From the NCBI GenBank assembly GCA_018257865.1, contig JAEUBA010000012.1, positions 434,001 to 498,000 of the forward strand: a DNA stretch of 64,000 nucleotides. The letters are read 5' to 3'. This DNA is from Stereocaulon alpinum. Lineage: Eukaryota > Ascomycota > Lecanoromycetes > Lecanorales > Stereocaulaceae. This document shows positions 57,925-64,000 of the stretch, piece after piece. Both the position numbers and the translations under genes were made by a program. The notes below the pieces were generated by a model. The model did not search any database. It saw nothing but the letters and a program-made list of their open reading frames with translations, and was not told the origin of the DNA. The stretch's first letter is position 1, and each line of letters opens with the position of its first letter.

Positions 57925-58952
57925 ATGGCTTCGCTTTCCGTCTACCTTCGGTCGCCTCTTGCTGAGACACGGCACTTACTCTGGCAATCCCGAGTGAACA
58001 ATCTCCTGACCCCAGTCCCTGAGAAAGGATGCCGGTTCTGCAAACCTCGAGGGGTATCCGGCAAAGCTGGATTCTCAACGACGCGAGAGTTGTGGCGGAG
58101 TGACGACGGTCTAATATCGAATAAGCTGTCAGTAATTCCCTACTCCACTCAACCACGGTTTGCTTATCTAGATACCCGTGGCAGCCCCGAGATGCCCGTC
58201 CCGAACACGATGCCACTTCCCCCCCCAACCAAGTACCCTTCAGAGGCTCTCTCTGGGAGCCTGGGCGCCGACGTTCGGCCTGTACAGAGAGGTCCGCTGA
58301 CGATCATGGACGGTCCGGCTCCAGAAAGAGACCGGAGTAAGGATCCACGACTGCCTCGCAGCGTACAAGCTGTATACCTGAAGCCTTTGAAGCGGCGAGC
58401 AACATACGGCTATCCTGCATGCGATTTACAGCTGCGGTCTTACAGTGTACGGAATGTAGAATTCTTCGCCGACTTTGCCCTCCGGGCTGCATACTACCTA
58501 AACCTCCCTGCGGCTGGACCCATCCCGTTACCACGCATCACTGAACGATGGACAGTTCCTCGAAGCAGCTTTATCTTCAAGAAAAGTCAAGAAAATTTTG
58601 AAAGGATCACACTACGTCGGCTGATCCAAATACAAGATGCCCATCCGGAATCGGTGGAGTTGTGGCTGGCGTTCTTGAGGAAACACGCATATTACGGCAT
58701 CGGAATGAAGGCGAATGTCTGGCAACATGAGAAGCTTGGTGAGTGCCGTCGCTTCTTCAAGGCATTATTCTGCTAATACTATTGACAGGCGTCGGCAAGA
58801 CCATGGATGTCAGCCTGGAAAATTTGAGGCAGTCGTTAGAGCCCAAATGGGCACATTTTGGGAGACGAAAGACACTGGAGACTTCAGAGAAAGCGTATGA
58901 GATGATGAGGGACGAAGCTTTTCACCAGACTGTTGGGGCACCAACCCAATAG
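57925..58952 (+). CDS. RSM10: Mitochondrial small ribosomal subunit protein uS10m (Rsm10)
   Basis: Exons are 57925-58738 and 58789-58952, 325 aa. The N-terminal 60 residues are Arg/Ser-rich with no acidic cluster, as in a mitochondrial presequence. The S10 domain (about 150-270) is diagnostic: LPRSVQAVYLKPLKRRATYG, LQLRSYSVRNVEFFADFALR, AAYYLNLPAAGPIPLPRITE, RWTVPRSSFIFKKSQENFER and HPESVELWLAFLRKHAYYGI. The family in filamentous fungi has a similar long N-terminus. MSW1, also for mitochondrial translation, follows 399 bp downstream on the same strand. Confidence 0.94.
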
Positions 58953-59351
58953 CCAACGTCGAACTAAATAATCGCACAATCTTAAGCTCTTCTTATTGTA
59001 GGATCTCTGGAACATGCATGGAAGGAGTTGTTAGGGCGTTGCATCGCTTGAGGTCGGAGGAAATGTAGATTCCATTTAACCTGGCTGCAACAACGGCAAG
59101 AAATACTCAAGGTCGCATCTTAATTGCTGTGCTTAAGGGATACGTCGTATGACATTTTTCAAATCTACCTTTCATATACAATCAGCCTGCATAGGAATAA
59201 AACTTACGTATCGCGCAAGAAGAGCCAGTCGAGTATTCCATGAGCCTACATACCGTGAACCCTAATCTTATCTTGATCGAGGCTGAAAAAGATAGCGTCT
59301 CCGAATGCTTGAAATGGAATTTAGCTGCATAGACGTACTCGACCCCCAGGA
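58953..59351. other. Intergenic, RSM10 to MSW1
   Basis: 399 bp between tandem mitochondrial-translation genes. No ORF or repeat is seen. Confidence 0.5.
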
Positions 59352-60734
59352 ATGCTTTCAGGTATCTTGCGGCGTCTAGAACTTCAATGCTTTGGTTCTA
59401 GACGTTCTTCAGGAAGAGTCTTCCGTTCTCCAATCAATCAACGGTCACAAGTGGGCGTGAAATTGCACTCTTCCCACAGTAAAGGCGATGTGATCTTCTC
59501 GGGCATACAACCTACCGGCGTCCCCCATCTGGGTAACTACCTAGGCGCTTTGCAGCAATGGACGCGAATGCAAAACGATGCTGCACCCTCTACCAAGCTG
59601 CTCTACTCTATCGTTGACCTACACGCGATTACCATACGACAAGATGCGGATCAATTACGGAGATGGAAACGAGAAACATTAGCCACACTTCTAGCCTCCG
59701 GCCTAGACCCAGATCGATGTACCATCTTCTATCAATCGACAGTATGAATCTGTGCCTATTTCATGAGGGTACAGGGATAATTAGCTAAGACTTGTGCAGG
59801 TCCCAGAGCATACGGAGTTGATGTGGATACTGAGCTGTACAGCCTCTGTAGGATATCTCTCACGTATGACACAGTGGAAGGTTCGCACACATATGCAAAG
59901 GCTTGACTTGGTCGTTCTTTGATACTAAGTGTCAACAGAGCAAGCTGGCACTTTCGGATCAAGATTCGGCACTAGACTTTGCAAGTACGAGAGGCAAGCT
60001 TAGGCTGGGGCTTTTCTCGTATCCTGTGTTGCAGGCTGCAGACATACTACTCTACAGGTAGGAGTTGACTGTTTGTGTCACGCTTAGTCGCTTACCTTTC
60101 AAGAACTACCCATGTCCCTATAGGGGAAGATCAAGCACAGCATCTGGAATTCGCAAGAGAATGCGCTAATCAATTCAATGGGGCCTACGGCGAAGTTCTC
60201 GTCGAGCCACGGACGATTCTTTGTGAGGCATCCAAGAAACTCAACTATGCTGGTCGTCCCCCTAACAATATGACAGCAACAGCAAAGCGTGTAATGTCGC
60301 TTAGGGAGCCAAAGCTCAAAATGTCCAAATCTCACCAAGATCCACGTTCACGGATTCACATTAATGATAGCCCTCAACTCATCCGCGACAAGATTCGAGT
60401 CGCTCTGACAGATTCGATAACGGGGGTTTCATACGACCCAGCAAACCGGCCTGGACTGTCAAACCTGTTGGATATCAAGTCTTACCTAGACGGCCAGCGC
60501 AGGACACCCGAAGACTTTGCCAGGTTATATCATGCTATGAGCATGCGAGAATTCAAAGTTAAGGTCACGAACAGTATTACGGAGGGCTTGGCAAGTATTC
60601 GAGACAAATATAACAGCTTAATGGAGAGCGATGGAGGCAGATTCTTGGACGAAATTGCTATGAATGGTACGGTCAAGGCGCGGAGAGAAGCGGAGAAGAC
60701 GATGTCTGTAGTACGGCGGGTTATAGGCCTGTAG
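59352..60734 (+). CDS. MSW1: Mitochondrial tryptophanyl-tRNA synthetase
   Basis: Exons are 59352-59741, 59800-59880, 59939-60057 and 60104-60734, 406 aa. It is a class I synthetase with the HIGH-type motif in SGIQPTGVPHLGNYLGALQQW and an intact KMSKS in REPKLKMSKSHQDP. The bacterial-type TrpRS features LLYSIVDLHAIT, YPVLQAADILLY and HVPIGEDQAQHLEFARE are present, so this is the organellar enzyme, not the cytosolic Wrs1. A short Arg-rich presequence (RRLELQCFGSRRSSGRVFRS) precedes the domain. This is the last intact gene before the AT-rich repeat block. Confidence 0.95.
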
Positions 60735-61174
60735 TCTTGCGAGCGTTGAATCTCTCAAGGCTTGAAGGTAGCAAGGTGAAGACGTAAAGCAAGACACCCC
60801 AGAACATCGCAGAATTGCAGCGCAGAGTCGCCTACATGGCCTGTCATGAAGTATTGTTAGCCTCTCTACAAACCAGACCATTTTAGACTCGGTGGTAGAA
60901 CTACTCGTACGTTCCTCGAAGCCTGAGGCGAAGCCCGAGAATAGCCCGAAAGTAGCCCTAGGTCAGGGCCATCTATATGGGCCCTCGAATCGAACCTAGG
61001 GCTTTCCGGTCTCTGGGGCCTAAACCTTGGCCTACGGTAGGAATGCAAGAAAGTTAAGGTGTTTAGAGGAGTATCGGAGGAGAAAACATAGGGAAGTCCA
61101 TGTCGCCTTCTAAGTGCGCACTCACAAGCTTGCCACAGTCATAGGATAACAGGGAGACTCTGGTGGCCCTAGAG
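60735..61174. other. Transition zone between gene-rich and AT-rich DNA
   Basis: 440 bp downstream of MSW1. It contains a G/C-rich stretch (60920-61050) with CCTAGG, GGGCC and a tRNA-like element on the minus strand (see separate entry). Base composition shifts to AT-rich past about 61230. Confidence 0.5.
60975..61040 (-). other. tRNA-like element with A- and B-box (probable pseudogene or SINE head)
   Basis: Read on the minus strand, TAGGCCAAGGTTTAGGCC forms a plausible D arm (GGCC stem, AAGGTTTA loop) and GGTTCGATTCG is an almost perfect pol III B-box/T-arm loop 30-35 nt later. The anticodon arm does not pair and the T stem has a mismatch, so it is not a functional tRNA. A tRNA-derived SINE head or relic is the best reading. 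Confidence 0.35.
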
Positions 61175-61390
61175 GTAGACAATGTTCTGGTCACTAGCAT
61201 CTCTAGGTTCGAGATCCAACGGATAAAGGATACCCTTAACTAGCGCTTCTATATAACCGATCTTAGTCCTCGCAGCTATTACCTAGGGATAACGATTAAT
61301 CGTATTATCCGCCTAGGCTAGGAGGCCTATATCGAGCGCTTTCTTATACAATATAGTATATAGAATTGTAAGTCGATATCCTTTAGAATA
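61175..61390 (+). pseudogene. Copia-type reverse transcriptase remnant with in-frame stops
   Basis: One continuous frame from 61175 reads like the end of a Ty1/copia reverse transcriptase: after VDNVLVTSISRFEIQRIKD come ITDLSPRSYYLGITI and AYIERFL. TAG codons stand at three places, two of which align with the Arg/Gln-rich positions of live elements, as expected from C-to-T change of CAG. About 60-70 codons survive before similarity is lost in AT-rich DNA. No integrase, gag or LTR could be recognised around it. The rest of the element is either mutated beyond reading or absent. Confidence 0.8.
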
Positions 61391-61837
61391 TTATATTAGC
61401 AATTTTTTGGCCCCTAGCGTTAAGCGCTAAAAGCGCTTATAAGCGAGGTCGAGCGAGCTTAAGCCGAAAAATCTTATATCTCTACCCCTAAGTAATATTA
61501 TTATTAACCCTTAAGCGTATATACGTTATATTAAAAGTAACCTACGTACTAAGGATAACTAAGTCTTAGTATACTAACTAAGCCTTAGTATCTTAGTATA
61601 CTAAGTTAGTACTACTATATATAGATCGCGCGTATAGTACTATTAAGGCCCTTTACTAAAAGTTAATCTCGTTATAGTATAAGTTTAATATACTATAATA
61701 TCTACCTATAAAATTCTAATACTATAATTAAACGATTAACTACTAGTTAGATAATAGTCTTTATTTAGTTAGTATTTAGTTTATATTTAGTTATAATAAC
61801 GTTAGAATATCTCTTTCTAAAACTAATAACCGTTATA
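61391..61837. other. AT-rich, RIP-like DNA
   Basis: TpA is very frequent and CpA/TpG are rare. Repeated CTTAGTATACTAA-type words occur around 61555-61610. No coding potential remains. The composition is that of RIP-mutated repeats in Pezizomycotina. Confidence 0.7.
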
Positions 61838-61905
61838 GTTAGTAAACGGTTAGTAGACGGTTAGTAAACGGTTAGTAGATAGTTAGTAAATAGTTAATTA
61901 ATAAT
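61838..61905. repeat. Tandem repeat, unit about 11 bp (GGTTAGTAGAC)
   Basis: About six imperfect copies of GGTTAGTAAAC/GGTTAGTAGAC. The last copies drift to AGTTAGTAAAT, consistent with G-to-A change of the same unit. Confidence 0.85.
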
Positions 61906-61920
61906 TAATAAACTATCTAG

Positions 61921-62697
61921 GTATTACTAATATTACTAGATATTACTAATGTTACTAGTGCTACTGGATATTACTAATATTACTAGATATTACTAATATT
62001 GCTAGTATTACAGGTGTTACTAGTGCTGTAGGATATTGCAGGTGTTACTAATATTGCTGGATATTGCAGGTGTTGCTGGTGCTGTAGGATATTGCAGGTG
62101 TTGCTGATATTGCAGGATATTGCAGGTGTTACTGATATTGCAGGATATTGCAGGTGTTGTTAATGTTACTGGATATTGTAGGTGTTGCTGGTATTGCTGG
62201 TGTTGCTGATATTACTGGATATTGCAGGTGCTGCTAGTGTTACTGGATATTGCAGGTGCTACTGATGTTACTGGATATTGCAGGTGTTGCTGGTGCTGTA
62301 GGATATTGCAGGTGTTGCTGATATTGCTGGATATTGCAGGTGTTGCAGGTGTTGCAGGATATTGTAGGATATTGTAGGATATTGCAGGTGTTGCTGATGT
62401 TACTGGATATTGCAGGTGTTGCAGGTGTTGCAGGATATTGCAGGATATTGTAGGTGTTGCAGGTGTTGTAGGATATTGCAGGTGTTGTAGGTGTTGCAGG
62501 ATATTGCAGGTGTTGCTAATGTTGCAGGATATTGCAGGTATTGCTGATATTACTGGATATTGCAGGTGCTGCTGATATTACTGGATATTACAGGTGCTGC
62601 TGATATTACTGGATATTACAGGTGCTGCTAATATTACTGGATATTACAGGTGCTACTGATATTGCTAGAGTTGCTGGAGTTGCTGGATATTGCTTTA
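61921..62697. repeat. Minisatellite array with units of GGATATTGC and AGGTGTTGC
   Basis: About 780 bp built from alternating 9-mers: GGATATTGC, AGGTGTTGC, TGATATTAC and variants. The centre (about 62040-62540) keeps G-rich copies, while the left end (61921-62000) has the same words with G replaced by A (AGATATTACTAATGTTACT). The array is not coding in any frame. Confidence 0.92.
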
Positions 62698-62746
62698 TAG
62701 TTAGGGTTGCAGTTAGGGTTATAGTTAGGGTTATAGTTAGGGTTAT
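62698..62746. repeat. TTAGGG-containing 12-bp repeats
   Basis: Four copies of a 12 bp unit TTAGGGTTATAG, the first with TTGCAG instead of TTATAG. Every unit holds one TTAGGG, the usual fungal telomere hexamer. The array is internal and short, so it is not an active telomere end. Confidence 0.85.
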
Positions 62747-63018
62747 TATAAGGTAGTAAGTCCTCTTTTGTATAGAGCTACGTAGCTACTAGGCACGCAA
62801 ACACTATTATAGGTTTAATAGATAGGTAAGTATAAGTATAATTTATATATTACTAATAGAGCTAATAATTAAAGAAGTAAAAAGGAATTTAAGGTATATA
62901 TAATTCTTTAAGTTCCTAGCTAAGCCCGCTTACTAAGTATACTAAGAACTTCGCCTAATATACTAAAAACCTATTAAGTATACTAGGCCTAGTACTAATA
63001 TTCGTCTTCTACTTTATA
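62747..63018 (+). repeat. Left arm of a 272-bp inverted repeat
   Basis: Starts TATAAGGTAGTAAGTCCTC and ends CTACTTTATA. It matches the reverse complement of 63125-63396 base for base with no net length change. By eye about 25 of 272 positions differ, all but two being transitions. Confidence 0.95.
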
Positions 63019-63124
63019 ACTATCCTCCCCCTTAGGAGGTTTAGTCCCTAAGCCTTAATATAGGTTAATCCTAGTAGTAGTAATATTACTACTTATAGGC
63101 CTAATACTTATAGAGCTTATAACC
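63019..63124. other. 106-bp spacer of the inverted repeat
   Basis: Between the arms. It contains a 16 bp perfect palindrome GTAGTAATATTACTAC near 63078 and a CCTCCCCCTTAGGAGG segment near 63024. No coding capacity. Confidence 0.8.
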
Positions 63125-63396
63125 TATAAAGTAGAAGGCGAATATTAGTACTAGGCCTAGTATACTTAGTAGGTTTCTAGTATATTAGGCGAATTTCTTA
63201 GTATACTTAGTAAGCGGGCTTAGCTAGGGACTTAAAAAATCGCGTATACCTTAAATTCCTTCTTACTTCCTTAGTTATTAGCTCTACTAGTAATTTATAA
63301 ATTATACTTATACTTACCTATCTATTAAACCTATAATAGTATTTATATACTTAGTAGCTATATAGCTTTATATAAAAGAGGACTTACTACCTTATA
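63125..63396 (-). repeat. Right arm of the 272-bp inverted repeat
   Basis: Reverse-complement partner of 62747-63018. In the outer 60 bp the right arm carries A/T where the left keeps G/C; further in, the left arm carries A/T where the right keeps G/C, so each copy mutated independently. Confidence 0.95.
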
Positions 63397-64000
63397 GTTT
63401 TAATAACTCCGTTCGTACGGAGCTACTTAGTTAGTAATAGTAAGTATAACCTAAGAGTCCCCTATTAACCTATAAAGTTATAGTATTATACTATAGAAAA
63501 GTACTACTAATATTATAACCTTATAAGAAGAGGTTATTAACCCTAAAGAAGCTAATAATAGAGGAGGTATATCCTCTAGCTATACTATTAGTAAGGGTAG
63601 TAACTAAAATAATAATATACCTCTAGTCCTTATACTAGTAAGCGAAGACCACCGCTTTATAAGTCTAACTTAAGAGTAATATTATTAACTTATACTGCTT
63701 AAGGCTAAGAAGTAGGTAGCTATTAAAAAGCTTAAACTTACTAAATTTAAATATATATAAGGGTATTATTATAAATATAGCGATAATTACTACTATAATA
63801 TATCTTATAAGCGAGTAAGTATTACTAAGGTACTTAAGATATAGTACCTTACCTACTATAACTTAGTAATTATATTTATTTAAGACTATAAGGATTATAT
63901 CGCCTTAGCCCCTCGCGATAACTTTTATATAGATAAGGAAAAGACTCGCTAGTCCTCCGCCTTTTTAATAGATATAAAGAGGTAGACCTAGAGAAATATA
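63397..64000. other. AT-rich RIP-like DNA to window end
   Basis: No gene. TA-rich throughout with few CpA/TpG. A small perfect hairpin, CTCCG-TTCGTA-CGGAG, stands at 63409-63424. Residual codon-like stretches near 63690-63960 could be a decayed transposon ORF but nothing is recognisable. Confidence 0.6.

Noticed and set aside
62698..62746. Active telomere end
   Set aside because: The TTAGGG units are few, interspersed with TTATAG and followed by more than 1 kb of other DNA.
62750..63400. CRISPR-like or integron array
   Set aside because: The repeats are a single inverted pair and eukaryotic tandem DNA; there is no spaced direct repeat and no cas gene.

Overview
The window is a gene-dense piece of a filamentous ascomycete chromosome (Pezizomycotina). 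Dothideomycetes is my best guess, but I have no phylogenetic proof. The evidence is one-gene transcripts with many 45-100 bp introns (GTRAGT donors, CTRAC-type branch points), fungal-only families (Tup1/RcoA, Azf1-like zinc finger, Hap5/HapE, Erg3, Las21, DUF2015), and an AT-rich, repeat-induced-point-mutation (RIP)-like block at the right end. All exon models were built by eye from reading frame, splice sites and family knowledge. In each complete model the exon lengths sum to a multiple of three.

Layout. 0-10 kb: a 3'-truncated Imo32/ABHD11-type hydrolase, a doubtful ORF, then MOD5, CAF16, ELP2 and URM1 (three of these four act in tRNA modification), then a 6-phosphofructo-2-kinase whose bisphosphatase histidine is lost. 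10-24 kb: TOM40, a 3.3 kb gene-free stretch, the GSK3 kinase, CBP80 and TUP1/RcoA. 24-32 kb: the FAD/folate carrier FLX1, a TOM7 gene in five tiny exons, the splicing factor HSH49/SF3B4, a DUF2015 protein and a four-finger C2H2 factor. 31-41 kb: ERG3, ribosomal protein L28e, cytosolic malate dehydrogenase, TRS33, a SIZ/PIAS SUMO ligase and a YBL028C-like nucleolar protein. 41-53 kb: LAS21/GPI7, RMP1, a 13-exon Mei2-like RNA-binding protein and SEC15. 53-61 kb: HAP5/HapE, FCF2, purine nucleoside phosphorylase, mitochondrial ribosomal protein uS10m and mitochondrial TrpRS.

From about 61.1 kb to the end there are no intact genes. This block holds a copia reverse-transcriptase remnant with in-frame stops, an 11-bp-unit tandem array, a roughly 780 bp minisatellite with a mutation gradient, interspersed TTAGGG motifs, and a pair of 272 bp inverted arms that differ by about 25 sites, nearly all of them transitions.

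The genes are mostly single-copy housekeeping genes and no biosynthetic cluster is present. The local groupings of interest are the tRNA-modification neighbourhood (MOD5, ELP2, URM1), the two TOM-complex genes, and the ribosome and rRNA genes (RPL28, YBL028C-like, RMP1, FCF2). The most unusual DNA lies in the terminal AT-rich block.
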